A stretch of DNA of 64,000 nucleotides from Streptomyces roseoviridis (GCF_039535235.1 NZ_BAAAWU010000001.1:5394001-5458000), one strand, 5' to 3'. Shown: positions 7,315 to 16,433, counted from the first letter of the stretch. The notes: generated from the sequence alone by a model not told the origin. Translations and numbers: made by a program.

Positions 7315-8334
7315 ATGATATTCGGACGTGGGCGGTTCGAGGCCGCCGTGACGGAGTTCGAGACCGCCGTCGGCCGGCGGGACGCGGATGCCGCCGAGAG
7401 GACCTTCGAGGCCCTGCGGCGGGCGTTCGGCAAGGCGGGCGACGCCGCGCGGCGCGCAGCGGCGCCCCGGCTCGCCGCCCTGCTGCCCGACGTGCCGCCC
7501 GGGCCGCGGGCCGTGGTCGCCGTGATGGTCGGGGCGTGTGTGGAGCGGGGCGCCGACCCGATGGCCTGCGCCCCCGCCGTCCTCGCCGCCGCGCGGGACG
7601 CCTTCGAGGCGGCCGAGGAGTTCGCCCGGCGCTGGACGGCGGAAGGCAGGGGCGAACCGCCCGAGCACGACGGCGACGCACTGACGGAGGCCGACGCCGA
7701 GCACTTCGGGTACGGCGCGGTCCTCGCCTGGCAGTCGCTGCCCCGGTTCGAGGCGGCCGGCGTCGCCATGCTCAACTCGCCCGCCGTGCGCCGCGGTGTC
7801 CCCGGCCGCCCGGAGCTGATCGCCGCCGTCCGCCGGGTCGCCGAGGCGGTGGAGGACCGGTTCCGGTTCAAGTGCTTGGAGTACGCGCTGGCCGTGCTCG
7901 ACGACGAGCCGGTCGTCGCGATCGACCGCGCCACCGGCACCGGGTTCGCGCTGCGCGTCTCCGGCATCGGCGACAACTTCCAGCTCGACACCCTCCTCGC
8001 CGACGCCCTCATCGGCGGCGGTCACCTACCCGGCGAGGCACCCTCCGCCGACGCCGTCGCCCGCTGCCGCGACCGCGCGGGCACGGTCCCGACGACCGGC
8101 TCTTTCAACCTCGTGGGCGCCGACGGGGAGTGGATCTGGCACGAGGGCAACCCGTCCGACATCCCCGTCGTCGACGGCGACCGCCTGGTCGTCCTCGACC
8201 CGCCCCCGTACCTCCGCAGGTGGGACGCCGGGCGGTTCTTCCCCGGCATGACCGGCGACCTCGTCCTCGAACGGGTCCTCACGTCCGAGGAGTCGGCCGC
8301 GCTGCTCGCCCAGGTGGCCGAGCCCGTGCGCTGA
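7315..8334 (+). CDS. Hypothetical protein, 339 aa
   Basis: I do not recognise a named family. The N-terminal 60 residues are alpha-helical and charged (FETAVGRRDADAAERTFEALRRAF). The middle is alanine-rich and helical, with a conserved-looking FGYGAVLAWQSLPRFEAAG. The last 130 residues are mixed and end in an aromatic-rich section (DGEWIWHEGNPSDIPVVDGD). There is no signal peptide or membrane helix, so it is probably cytosolic. Third-position GC is high throughout and the gene is intact. It is divergent from the MazG-like gene and appears leaderless. Confidence 0.8.
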   Translation: MIFGRGRFEAAVTEFETAVGRRDADAAERTFEALRRAFGKAGDAARRAAAPRLAALLPDVPPGPRAVVAVMVGACVERGADPMACAPAVLAAARDAFEAAEEFARRWTAEGRGEPPEHDGDALTEADAEHFGYGAVLAWQSLPRFEAAGVAMLNSPAVRRGVPGRPELIAAVRRVAEAVEDRFRFKCLEYALAVLDDEPVVAIDRATGTGFALRVSGIGDNFQLDTLLADALIGGGHLPGEAPSADAVARCRDRAGTVPTTGSFNLVGADGEWIWHEGNPSDIPVVDGDRLVVLDPPPYLRRWDAGRFFPGMTGDLVLERVLTSEESAALLAQVAEPVR

Positions 8335-8385
8335 CGCGCGGCCCGGTTCCCGGGCCCGCGGGGCGCGCCGGTGTACGGGTAGGGC

Positions 8386-8718
8386 ATGACCTTTCCCGTG
8401 GACCGGCTCAGCGACCCCACCGTGCGGGCCTTCGTCGAAGCCCTCAACGCCAACGACCAGTCAGCCCTGGACGAACTCCTCACCCCCGACGCCACCATGT
8501 CCGACGACGGGTCGGACCGGAACGTGCGGGAATGGCTCGACCGGGAGGTCTTCTCCTCCAACGGCCACATGGAGGTCGAGGACGAGACGGACGGCGGCCT
8601 GGGTCTCGTCGCCACCTACCGCAACGACCGGTGGGGCGCCATGCGGACCGCGTGGCGCTTCACGGTGGAGGGCGGCAAGGTCACCCGCTTCGAGACGGGG
8701 CAGGCGTCCGCCGACTAG
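8386..8718 (+). CDS. SnoaL-like / NTF2-like family protein
   Basis: A 110-residue single-domain protein with the NTF2-like layout: helices (VRAFVEALNANDQSALDELL), the TPDATMSDDGS strand, the NVREWLDREVF helix, and curved C-terminal sheet strands (GAMRTAWRFTVEGGKVTRFETG). No catalytic residues can be assigned. It starts 51 bp after the hypothetical gene at 7315-8334. No RBS is apparent and a TACGGG box lies 6 nt before ATG, so it may be leaderless. A large hairpin at 8811-8850 follows. Confidence 0.8.
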   Translation: MTFPVDRLSDPTVRAFVEALNANDQSALDELLTPDATMSDDGSDRNVREWLDREVFSSNGHMEVEDETDGGLGLVATYRNDRWGAMRTAWRFTVEGGKVTRFETGQASAD

Positions 8719-8810
8719 CCCGGCCTCCGCCTGTGCGCGTGCCGCCGCGCCGGATCGGGGGCCGGGTCCTCTCCGGGCGGCCGGGCCCGGCCCGGCCCCC
8801 GCGGACCGGC

Positions 8811-8850
8811 CCCGGGCCCATGGGCTCGGGGCCGAGCCCGTGGGCCCGGG
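8811..8850. terminator. Strong hairpin between convergent genes
   Basis: Two 19-nt arms (8811-8829 and 8832-8850) pair with one mismatch and almost no loop. It lies between the converging ends of the NTF2-like gene (8718) and the SDR gene (8910). With no T-run it resembles Streptomyces factor-assisted or hairpin-only terminators and could serve both genes. Confidence 0.65.
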
Positions 8851-8909
8851 TTCCCCGCCCCCGCGGGCCTTCCCGCCCCGCAGGCGCCGCCCCGCCCCCT
8901 ACCCGTCCC

Positions 8910-9677
8910 TCACCCTCGCCCGATATACGGCATCGTCGTCGCCATCACCGTCGCGAACTGCACGTTCGCCTCCAGCGGCAGGCCCGCCATGTGCACCACC
9001 GTCGCCGCCACGTCCGCCGCGTCCATCACCGGTTCGACCGCCAGCTCGCCGTTGGCCTGGAGGATCCCCGTCTGCATGCGGGCCGTCATGTCGGTCGCCG
9101 CGTTGCCGATGTCGATCTGGCCGCAGGCGATCCGGTACGGGCGGCCGTCGAGGGACAGGGACTTCGTCAGGCCCGTCACGGCGTGCTTCGTCGCCGTGTA
9201 CGCGATCGAGTGCGGGCGCGGCACATGGGCCGAGATCGAGCCGTTGTTGATGATCCGGCCGCCCTGGGGGGACTGCTCCTTCATCGCCCGGAAGGCGGCC
9301 TGCGCGCACAGGAAGGCCCCCGTCAGGTTGACGTCCACGACCGCGCGCCAGGTCTCCGGATCGAGGTCCTCCACCGGCACGCCGCCGCCCGCGAAGCTGC
9401 CCGCGTTGTTGAAGAGCAGGTCGACCCGGCCGAACCGGTCCCGTACCGCCGCGAAGAGGGCCGCGACCTGGGCGGCGGAGGTCACGTCCGTCGGGACGCA
9501 CAGGACGTCCTCCGGCGGAAGGGGCGCCGCCGTCTCCTCCAGGGGCTCCGGGCGGCGGCCCGCGAGCGCCACCCTCCAGCCCGCCTCCGCGAGCGCCCGC
9601 GCCACGCTCCGGCCGATGCCCGACCCGGCTCCCGTCACCACCGCGACGCGCGCCCCGGTCCTCGTGTCCGTCCTCAT
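8910..9677 (-). CDS. Short-chain dehydrogenase/reductase (SDR)
   Basis: A 255-residue classical SDR with a Rossmann fold. The cofactor loop TGAGSGIGRS, the NNAG motif (LLFNNAGSF), the active serine in NNGSISAH and the YTATKHA (YxxxK) pair are all present. The basic ALAGRRPE after beta-2 suggests NADP(H). The substrate is unknown. No RBS precedes ATG 9677; TACGCT lies 8 nt upstream (9686-9691, minus strand), suggesting a leaderless transcript. It is divergent from phoD with 135 bp between. Confidence 0.9.
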   Translation of the reverse strand: MRTDTRTGARVAVVTGAGSGIGRSVARALAEAGWRVALAGRRPEPLEETAAPLPPEDVLCVPTDVTSAAQVAALFAAVRDRFGRVDLLFNNAGSFAGGGVPVEDLDPETWRAVVDVNLTGAFLCAQAAFRAMKEQSPQGGRIINNGSISAHVPRPHSIAYTATKHAVTGLTKSLSLDGRPYRIACGQIDIGNAATDMTARMQTGILQANGELAVEPVMDAADVAATVVHMAGLPLEANVQFATVMATTMPYIGRG

Positions 9678-9812
9678 GGCCGCGCAGCGTACGGCAGACA
9701 CGTGCCCCGTGAACTCATCCGTCCGACACGTGGATGTTCTGTACCCGACAACGTGCGGTCGTCCCGCGCGCCTGCAATACCCGACGGACAACATCCGTCA
9801 GGGGAGGGGCAC

Positions 9813-11483
9813 ATGACCACCACGCACACCCGCACCGGCACCCGCACCGGCACCCGCGCCGACGCCTACGCGGCCGAACTGCGGGCCGCGGCCCGGCACG
9901 TCGGGCGCCGCCGCTTCCTCACGGCCACCGGCGCCGCCGCCGCGCTCGCCTTCGCCGTGAACCTCCCTGCCGCCGGTACGGCGGCCGCCGCCGAGCTCGA
10001 CGGCCGGCGCATCACCGAGGACCCGTTCACCCTGGGGGTGGCCTCCGGCGACCCGCTGCCGCACTCCGTCCTCCTGTGGACCCGGCTCGCCCCGCGCCCG
10101 TACGAGCCCGGCGGCGGCCTGCCCGCCGGTACCCGGGTGACGGTCGAGTGGGAGCTCGCCCACGACGAGCACTTCCGCCGGGGCGTCCGGCGCGGCACCG
10201 CGACCGCGCACGCCGAGTTCGACCACACCGTCCACGTCGAGGCCGTCGGCCTCGCCCCCGGCCGCGACCACTTCTACCGCTTCCGCGCCGGCGCCTGGAC
10301 CAGCCCCGTCGGCCGCACCCGCACCGCACCCGCCCCCGGGGCCCGGCCCGCCGCCGTGAAGTTCGCCGCGGTCTCCTGCCAGGCGTACCACGACGGCTAT
10401 TTCACGGCCCACCGCCACCTGGCGGACGAGGACCTCGACGTCGTCTTCCACCTCGGCGACTACCTCTACGAGTACGCCGTCGACGCCACCGGCGGCGCCC
10501 GCGCCTACACCGACCGCACCCTGCCGGACGTCTTCGCCCGCGAGACCGTGACCCTGGAGGACTACCGGCTGCGCTACGCCCTCTACAAGAGCGACCCGGA
10601 CCTCAGGGCCGCGCACGCCGCCCACCCCTTCGCCGTCACCTGGGACGACCACGAGACGGAGAACAACTACGCGGGCGGGACACCGGAGAACGGCGTCCCG
10701 CCGGAGGAGTTCCTGATCCGCCGCGCCGCCGCCTACCGCGCCTACTGGGAGAACCAGCCGCTGCGCCGCCCCCAGCGGCCCACCGGCCCCGACATGCGGC
10801 TCTACCGGCGGCTGCGCTTCGGCCGGCTCGCCCAGTTCGACATCCTCGACACCCGTCAGTACCGCTCCGACCAGGCGTACGGCGACGGCTGGCAGACGCC
10901 CGGCCCCGCGTCCGAGGACCCCTCGCGCACCATGACCGGCGCCACCCAGGAGCGCTGGCTCCTCGACGGCTGGCAGGACTCTCTCGCCACCTGGAACGTC
11001 GTGCCCCAGCAGGTCGTCTTCTCCGAGCGCCGCAACCTGCCCACCGACGCGTACAAGGTCTCCATGGACTCCTGGGACGGCTACCCCGCCTCCCGGCAGC
11101 GGGTCCTCGCGGGGGCGCGGGCCGCCGGGATCGAGAACCTGATGGTGCTCACCGGAGACGTCCACGTCGCCTACGGCCTCGACATCAAGGCCGACTTCCG
11201 CGACCCGGCCTCCCGGACCGTCGGCACCGAGATCGTCACCACCTCCGTCAGCAGCGGAAGGAACGGCTCCGAACGGCCCGCCAACTACGACAACCTGACC
11301 CGCGCCAACCCGCACCTGCGCTTCTACGACGGACGGCGCGGTTACGTCACGGTCGCCCTCACCGAGGACAGCGCCCGTGCCGACTTCCGTACGGTCACCG
11401 CGGTGACCACCCCGGGCGCCCCGGTCGCCACGGCCGCCTCGTTCGTCACGGAGGCCGGAAGGCCCGGCCTCACGCCCGCCTGA
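9813..11483 (+). CDS. phoD: Secreted alkaline phosphatase/phosphodiesterase PhoD, Tat-exported
   Basis: A 556-residue enzyme of the PhoD family. A twin-arginine signal is clear: RRRFL at residues 32-36, then a hydrophobic stretch and an AAAAEL cleavage region, so it leaves the cell folded. An Fn3-like N-terminal domain (about 70-170) precedes the calcineurin-type metal core: VSCQAYHDGYF, HLGDYLYEY, WDDHETENNY, and LTGDVHVAYG. It releases phosphate from phosphodiesters and monoesters, with Fe and Ca as cofactors in studied members. A GGGGAGGGG RBS precedes ATG. PhoD genes are usually PhoP-controlled; I see a single GTTCAC-like unit upstream (minus strand, about 9710), too little to call a PHO box. 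Confidence 0.92.
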   Translation: MTTTHTRTGTRTGTRADAYAAELRAAARHVGRRRFLTATGAAAALAFAVNLPAAGTAAAAELDGRRITEDPFTLGVASGDPLPHSVLLWTRLAPRPYEPGGGLPAGTRVTVEWELAHDEHFRRGVRRGTATAHAEFDHTVHVEAVGLAPGRDHFYRFRAGAWTSPVGRTRTAPAPGARPAAVKFAAVSCQAYHDGYFTAHRHLADEDLDVVFHLGDYLYEYAVDATGGARAYTDRTLPDVFARETVTLEDYRLRYALYKSDPDLRAAHAAHPFAVTWDDHETENNYAGGTPENGVPPEEFLIRRAAAYRAYWENQPLRRPQRPTGPDMRLYRRLRFGRLAQFDILDTRQYRSDQAYGDGWQTPGPASEDPSRTMTGATQERWLLDGWQDSLATWNVVPQQVVFSERRNLPTDAYKVSMDSWDGYPASRQRVLAGARAAGIENLMVLTGDVHVAYGLDIKADFRDPASRTVGTEIVTTSVSSGRNGSERPANYDNLTRANPHLRFYDGRRGYVTVALTEDSARADFRTVTAVTTPGAPVATAASFVTEAGRPGLTPA

Positions 11484-11562
11484 CACGCGTAATCTTCGGG
11501 AGAGCAATCGGCCAGGTTTCAACGAACAGGGCCGGACAGGGTTCGACGAGACGGAGCAGTCC

Positions 11563-12834
11563 ATGGCGATGCCGGAGAGCGGCCGGGCCACCACCGACGA
11601 TCACATAGCGCCCGCACCGGCCCTCTCCGCACGGAGGGCCGGGCTGCTCGTCACCCTCGTCCTCGGCGGCCTCACCGCCCTCCCGCCGCTCTCCATGGAC
11701 ATGTACCTGCCGGCCCTGCCGGAGGTCACCGACGCGCTGCGCTCACCCGCCGCCACCATCCAGCTCACCCTGACCGCCTGCCTCGCCGGCATGGCGCTCG
11801 GCCAGCTCGTCGTCGGCCCCATGAGCGACGCGTGGGGCCGGCGGCGGCCCCTGCTCGTCGGCATGATCGTGTACGTCCTCGCCACCGCCGTGTGCGCCTT
11901 CGCGCCCTCCGCCGGACTCCTCGTCGGCTTCCGGCTCCTCCAGGGCCTCGCGGGCGCCGCCGGCATCGTCATCGCCCGCGCCGTCGTCCGCGACCTCTAC
12001 GACGGCGTCGAGATGGCCCGCTTCTTCTCCACCCTCATGCTCATCTCCGGGGCCGCGCCCATCGTCGCCCCGCTCATCGGCGGCCAGATCCTGCGGATCA
12101 CCGACTGGCGGGGCGTCTTCCACGTCCTCACCGGCGTCGGAGTCGTCCTCACCCTGGTCGTCTGGCGCTTCCTCCACGAGACCCTGCCGCCCGAGCGGCG
12201 CCACGCGGGCGGCGTCCGCGAAGCCCTGCGCACCATGCGCGGCCTCCTCGCCGACCGCGTCTTCACCGGCTACATGCTGGCCGGCGGCCTGGCCTTCGCC
12301 GCCCTCTTCGCCTACATCAGCGCCTCGCCCTTCGTCGTCCAGGAGATCTACGGCGCCTCCCCGCAGACCTTCAGCCTGCTCTTCGGGCTCAACTCCGTCG
12401 GACTCGTCGCCGTCGGCCAGATCAACGGCAAGCTGCTCGTCGGCCGGGTCAGCCTCGACAAGGCGCTCGGCTGGGGCCTCGGCATCATCCTGCTCGCCGC
12501 CGTCGCCCTGCTCCTGATGACCAGCGGCGTCCTCGGCGAGCCCGGACTCCCGGCCGTGGCCGCCGGGCTCTTCGTCCTGATGTCGGCCATGGGCCTCGCC
12601 ATGCCCAACACCAACGCCCAGGCCCTGATGCGCACCCCGCACGCCGCCGGCTCCGCCTCCGCCCTGCTCGGCACCTCCTCCTTCCTCATCGGCGCCGTCG
12701 CCTCGCCCCTCGTCGGCATCGCGGGCGAGACCACCGCCGTCCCCATGGCCGTCGTCCAGCTCGTCTGCGCCACCGCCGCCCTCGCCTGCTTCCTGCTGAT
12801 GTGCCGCCCCTGGCGCGCCGCCCGCACGGACTGA
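11563..12834 (+). CDS. Bcr/CflA-family multidrug efflux MFS transporter
   Basis: A 423-residue, twelve-helix major facilitator. The N-terminal LPPLSMDMYLPALPEVTDAL segment and the QLVVGPMSDAWGRRRPL motif A are diagnostic of the Bcr/CflA subfamily, which exports bicyclomycin, chloramphenicol-type drugs or dipeptides. RGVFHVLTGVGVVL and the QEIYGASPQTFSLLFGLNS loop also match. A GGAG box lies 8 nt before ATG 11563. It stands alone between phoD and the Rsm22-like gene; no regulator is adjacent. Confidence 0.9.
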   Translation: MAMPESGRATTDDHIAPAPALSARRAGLLVTLVLGGLTALPPLSMDMYLPALPEVTDALRSPAATIQLTLTACLAGMALGQLVVGPMSDAWGRRRPLLVGMIVYVLATAVCAFAPSAGLLVGFRLLQGLAGAAGIVIARAVVRDLYDGVEMARFFSTLMLISGAAPIVAPLIGGQILRITDWRGVFHVLTGVGVVLTLVVWRFLHETLPPERRHAGGVREALRTMRGLLADRVFTGYMLAGGLAFAALFAYISASPFVVQEIYGASPQTFSLLFGLNSVGLVAVGQINGKLLVGRVSLDKALGWGLGIILLAAVALLLMTSGVLGEPGLPAVAAGLFVLMSAMGLAMPNTNAQALMRTPHAAGSASALLGTSSFLIGAVASPLVGIAGETTAVPMAVVQLVCATAALACFLLMCRPWRAARTD

Positions 12835-12895
12835 CCGGCCGGCCGGGCGAGGTGCGCGGGCCAGCGGGGCAGCGGGGCAGCATCCGCCCGAACCC

Positions 12896-12901
12896 TAGAA
12901 T
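12896..12901 (+). promoter_or_regulatory. -10 box of a leaderless transcript
   Basis: TAGAAT lies 6 nt before the GTG at 12908; there is no Shine-Dalgarno. This position decides the start codon of the Rsm22-like gene. Confidence 0.5.
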
Positions 12902-12907
12902 GTCGAG

Positions 12908-13885
12908 GTGAACGCCTCGTCCCCCTCCGCCGACACCCTGCGCAGCGCGCTCGGCGCGGTCCTCGACGGACTGCCGCCCCGGCAGGCCGCGCAGGCCGTC
13001 GAGCGGCTGATCGCCAACTACCGGGGCGCCACCCCGACCCACGCGCCCGTGCTGCGCGACCGGTCCGACGTCGCCGCCTACGCCGCGTACCGGATGCCCG
13101 CCACCTTCGAAGCCGTACGGGCCGCCCTGTACGCCCTCGCGGACGCCGCGCCCGACTGGGCGCCCGCCACGCACACCGACATCGGCGGCGGGACCGGCGC
13201 GGCGAGCTGGGCGGTCGCCGAGGCGTGGGAGGGCGCCGCCCGCACCACCGTCCTGGACTGGGCCGAGCCGGCCCTGGCGATCGGGGCCGAGCTCGCCCGG
13301 GGCGTCTTCGACGCCGACTGGCGCCGCGAGCGCATCGGCGGGGCGCTGCGCCTGGCCGACACGGACCTGGTCACCGTCTCGTACGTCCTCAACGAGCTCA
13401 CCGAGGCGGACCGCACCGCTCTCGTCACCGAGGCCGCCCGTGCCGCGCGGGCGGTCGTGATCGTCGAGCCCGGCACCCCCGACGGCTACGAGCGGATCAT
13501 CGCCGCCCGCGGCCTGCTGATCGAGCACGGCTTCACCGTCGCCGCGCCCTGCCCGCACAGCGGCGCCTGCCCCATCGTGCCCGGCACGGACTGGTGCCAC
13601 TTCGCGGCCCGGGTCAGCCGCTCGTCCCTGCACCGGAAGGTCAAGGGCGGCTCGCTGCCGTACGAGGACGAGAAGTACGCCTACGTGGCCGCCACCCGCT
13701 TCCCGGTGACCCCGGCGGTCTCCCGGGTGACCCGCAAGCCGCAGATCCGCAAGGGGCAGGTCCTCCTGGAGCTGTGCGGGCCCGACGGACTCGCGCGCGA
13801 GACGGTCACCAAGCGGCACGGCGCGCTCTACAAGGAGGCCAGGGACACCGACTGGGGCGACCCCTGGCCCCCCGAGGCGGATTAG
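12908..13885 (+). CDS. Rsm22-like small ribosomal subunit methyltransferase-family protein
   Basis: A 325-residue protein of the Rsm22 family (named for mitochondrial mS22-associated factors). A class I SAM-binding loop is visible at THTDIGGGTGAASWAV, followed by VSYVLNELTE in the acceptor position. A cysteine cluster, CPHSGACPIV then DWCHF, matches the Fe-S-like signature of the family. Basic C-terminal part (RKPQIRKGQ) may contact rRNA. Whether the bacterial proteins methylate rRNA is not settled. Starts at a leaderless GTG and ends overlapping the converging DDAH gene by 4 nt. Confidence 0.82.
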   Translation: MNASSPSADTLRSALGAVLDGLPPRQAAQAVERLIANYRGATPTHAPVLRDRSDVAAYAAYRMPATFEAVRAALYALADAAPDWAPATHTDIGGGTGAASWAVAEAWEGAARTTVLDWAEPALAIGAELARGVFDADWRRERIGGALRLADTDLVTVSYVLNELTEADRTALVTEAARAARAVVIVEPGTPDGYERIIAARGLLIEHGFTVAAPCPHSGACPIVPGTDWCHFAARVSRSSLHRKVKGGSLPYEDEKYAYVAATRFPVTPAVSRVTRKPQIRKGQVLLELCGPDGLARETVTKRHGALYKEARDTDWGDPWPPEAD

Positions 13886-14712
13886 GGCCGCAGCTCCTGC
13901 GTGCAGCACTTCACGCTGCCGCCGCCCTTCAGCAACTCGCTCAGGTCCATCCCGATGGGCTCGAAACCGCGCTTGCGCAGCGGCTCGTACAGGCCCACCG
14001 CCGTCTGCGGGAGCAGCACGTGCCGGCCGTCGCTCACCGCGTTCAGGCCCAGCACGGCGGCGTCCTCGGCCGGGACGAGCAGGGCGTCGGGGAAGAGCCG
14101 CTCCAGGACGGCGCGGCTGCCGGGGGAGAAGGCGTCCGGGAAGTACATGACCTCGTCGCGGGCGTCGTCCAGGACGCACAGGGCCGTGTCCAGGTGGTAG
14201 TAGCGCGGGTCCACCAGCTCCAGGCCGATCACCGGCCGCCCGAAGAACTCCTGGGCCTCGTCGTGCGAGAGCGGGCTGGAGCGGAAGCCGCGGCCGGCCA
14301 GGATCCAGGACGACGTCACGGCGAAGTCGCCCTCGCCCTCGTTGACGTGCTCGGGCACCCGCACGTCGGTCTCCGCGTAACCGTTCCGGCGGAACCAGGC
14401 CAGATGGGCGGCCGCCTCGCCCGTCCGCTCCGGGTGGGCGAACCGGGCGCCGAGCACCCGGCCGTCCACCACGGTCGCGCCGTTCGCGGCGAAGACCATG
14501 TCCGGCAGGCCGGGGACCGGGTCGAGCAGTTCGACGGTGTGGCCGAGCGCGCGGTAGCGGTCGCGCAGGTCCTCCCACTGGGCGAGGGCGAGCGGCAGGT
14601 CGACCGGCTTCGTGGGGTCCATCCAGGGGTTGATGGAGTACGTCACCTCGAAGTGCGTGGGTGGGCACATCAGATAACGGCGGGGCGAGGCCTCGCGCGG
14701 AGTGGTGCGCAA
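13882..14712 (-). CDS. Dimethylarginine dimethylaminohydrolase family protein (DDAH)
   Basis: A 276-residue guanidino-modifying enzyme of the pentein fold. The nucleophile is within GGSVKCCTQEL near the C-terminus, the catalytic histidine is in RYYHLDTALCVL, and substrate-facing acidic residues are in the N-terminal FEVTYSINPWMDP and VFAANG motifs. DDAH converts N-methylated arginines to citrulline plus methylamines; related amidinotransferases and arginine deiminases share the fold. It begins 170 bp from the divergent TetR gene, and a perfect operator palindrome lies in that gap. The CAAAGAGGGCTCCT region before it offers only a weak RBS. Confidence 0.85.
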   Translation of the reverse strand: MRTTPREASPRRYLMCPPTHFEVTYSINPWMDPTKPVDLPLALAQWEDLRDRYRALGHTVELLDPVPGLPDMVFAANGATVVDGRVLGARFAHPERTGEAAAHLAWFRRNGYAETDVRVPEHVNEGEGDFAVTSSWILAGRGFRSSPLSHDEAQEFFGRPVIGLELVDPRYYHLDTALCVLDDARDEVMYFPDAFSPGSRAVLERLFPDALLVPAEDAAVLGLNAVSDGRHVLLPQTAVGLYEPLRKRGFEPIGMDLSELLKGGGSVKCCTQELRP

Positions 14713-14844
14713 AGAGGGCTCCTCTACGGTCGATGAGCGTTGAGCTCATGGTCCGCCTTCCGGGGGCGGCGCGCAGTGGACCGTTCGGGTGGTTCGGATG
14801 ACGAGCGGCCACCCGAACGGGTGACGGGACGGGGCCGACGGAGT

Positions 14845-14865
14845 GACGAGACGATGCGTCTCGTC
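14845..14865. promoter_or_regulatory. Perfect palindromic operator next to tetR
   Basis: GACGAGACG (14845-14853), three bases, then its exact complement CGTCTCGTC (14857-14865). It overlaps the -35 to -10 region of the TetR gene, whose -10 TAGGGT is at 14871-14876. This is the classic position for autorepression; it may also affect the divergent DDAH gene. The half-site ACGAGAC also occurs in the operator at 33689-33707. Confidence 0.6.
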
Positions 14866-14870
14866 CTTGG

Positions 14871-14876
14871 TAGGGT
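14871..14876 (+). promoter_or_regulatory. -10 box of the TetR gene, leaderless
   Basis: TAGGGT followed by 6 nt and ATG 14883, without a Shine-Dalgarno. It sets the start codon. Confidence 0.5.
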
Positions 14877-14882
14877 GACGCC

Positions 14883-15512
14883 ATGTCCGACACCAAGGCA
14901 CCCGACGCCTCCCGCCGCAGCGAACGCTCCCGCCGCGCCATCTACGCCGCCGCCCTCGACCTCGTCTCCGAGCAGGGCTACGCGAAGACCACCGTCGAGG
15001 GAATCGCCGCCCGCGCCGGCGTCGGCAAGCAGACCATCTACCGCTGGTGGCCCGCCAACTCCAAGGCCGCCGTCCTCCTGGAAGCGTTCCTCGACCTCGC
15101 CGACCAGGCCGCCCGCGCCGTCGGTGCCGAGGACGCCGGAGCCGGGATCCCCGACACCGGAGACCTCGCCGCCGACCTGAGGCTCGTGCTGCGCGCCACC
15201 GTCGACGAGCTCAACGACCCGGTCTTCGACCGCCCCACCCGCGCGCTCGCCGCCGAGGGCATCGTCGACCCCGCACTCGGCGCCGAGTTCACCGCCAAAC
15301 TCCTGGAACCCCAGCTCCAGGCGTACGTCCGCCGCATCGAGGCCGCCCAGGCCGCCGGCGACGCCGACCCCGACGTCGACCCCCGCCTCGCCCTCGAACT
15401 GCTGGTCGGCCCCCTCCACCACCGCTGGCTGCACCGCACCCTGCCGCTCACCCACGCCTACGCCGACTCCCTCGTCGACCTGGTCCTGCGCGGCCTCGCC
15501 CCCCGCACCTGA
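14883..15512 (+). CDS. TetR/AcrR-family regulator
   Basis: A 209-residue one-component repressor. The HTH is at residues 18-60: AIYAAALDLVSEQGYAKTT, VEGIAARAGVGKQTIYRWW, with PANSKAAVLLEAF after it. The all-helical C-terminal domain is of the type often paired with efflux or catabolic genes. The N-terminus is short and the start is fixed by the leaderless promoter. A perfect palindrome covers its promoter, so it probably represses itself. The closest candidate target is the divergent DDAH gene. Confidence 0.9.
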   Translation: MSDTKAPDASRRSERSRRAIYAAALDLVSEQGYAKTTVEGIAARAGVGKQTIYRWWPANSKAAVLLEAFLDLADQAARAVGAEDAGAGIPDTGDLAADLRLVLRATVDELNDPVFDRPTRALAAEGIVDPALGAEFTAKLLEPQLQAYVRRIEAAQAAGDADPDVDPRLALELLVGPLHHRWLHRTLPLTHAYADSLVDLVLRGLAPRT

Positions 15513-15653
15513 CCCGGCTCGCACCCCTGCTCCGGCCCGGCTCCCCACCCGGATTCCGACCCCGGTTCCCGACTCCGGTCACCCAGGGCGCAGGATGGTG
15601 GGACCATGGAGAGCCCGTAGGACCGAACGGGCGAGCATGAGGTGAGGGGATAG

Positions 15654-16433
15654 ATGGGCGACGGCATCGGCCGCTACCGCGGCACGGAGAGCAAACTCGC
15701 ACAATGGCTGCGCAGGCGCCCCAAGCGGACCGCGGCCGACATCGAGAACGACCGCGAGAAGGCGCTCCTGGCCGTCGCCGCCGCGGGGATGCCCCTCGCC
15801 CCCGCCGCGTACCCGGTCGGCTACCGCTGCTCCTGCGAGCGGATCGGCTGCCCCACGCCCGCCCGCCACCCCGTCTCCTTCGCCTGGCAGACCCAGTCGA
15901 CCACCGACCGCGCCCAGATCGAGCGCTGGGCCCGCAACCAGCCCGAGGCCAACTTCATCACCGCCACCGGCATGGTCCACGACGTCCTCGACGTCCCCCT
16001 CGCCGCCGGCCGCGCCGCCCTGGAACGGCTGCTCGGCGAGGGCGTCGAGGTCGGACCGGTGGCCGTGTCCGGCGTGTCGGAGGACCGGCCCGGCGAGGGC
16101 CGCATGCTCTTCTTCACCGCCACCCGGGGCACGCCCGAGGACGAGGACGAGTGGTGGCCCTGCGAGCTGGACTGCCATCCCGAGACCATGGACGAGCATC
16201 CGGGCCTGCGCTGGCACTGCCGCGGCAGCTACGTCCTCGTACCGCCGTCCCGCCTCCCGGGCGACGAGGGCGCGCAGCCGGTCCTCGCCTGGCTCCGCGG
16301 CCCCGAGCACGCCCTGCCCGAGCCGCTGAGCCTCCTGGAGGCCCTCACCGACGCCTGCGCCCGGCACGCGGCCGAGCAGGCGGAGCACGGCGAGCCCGCG
16401 GACCACGGGGTGGCCTGGCCGCTGAGCCGCTGA
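15654..16433 (+). CDS. Bifunctional DNA primase/polymerase N-terminal domain-like protein
   Basis: A 259-residue protein matching the PrimPol-type domain found in many actinobacterial short proteins. It has DREKALLAVAAAGMPLAPAAYPVGYRC, a Cys-rich zinc-like insertion CSCERIGCPTPARHP, WARNQPEANFITATG, and a C-terminal GLRWHCRGSYVLVPPSR. The polymerase acidic pair expected at the VLDV position is partly replaced (VHDVLDVPLAAG), and no helicase domain follows, so the protein may be a catalytically reduced, regulatory paralogue. GAGGGG 5 nt before ATG 15654 supports the start. Confidence 0.75.
   Translation: MGDGIGRYRGTESKLAQWLRRRPKRTAADIENDREKALLAVAAAGMPLAPAAYPVGYRCSCERIGCPTPARHPVSFAWQTQSTTDRAQIERWARNQPEANFITATGMVHDVLDVPLAAGRAALERLLGEGVEVGPVAVSGVSEDRPGEGRMLFFTATRGTPEDEDEWWPCELDCHPETMDEHPGLRWHCRGSYVLVPPSRLPGDEGAQPVLAWLRGPEHALPEPLSLLEALTDACARHAAEQAEHGEPADHGVAWPLSR

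Noticed and set aside
9700..9760. PHO box before phoD
   Set aside because: Only one GTTCAC-like unit and a poor GTTCTG are seen; the required set of 11-bp direct repeats is missing.
7536..9812. Long open frame upstream of phoD on the plus strand
   Set aside because: It is arginine-rich, lacks GC3 bias and covers three real genes in other frames; only the part from 9813 is coding.
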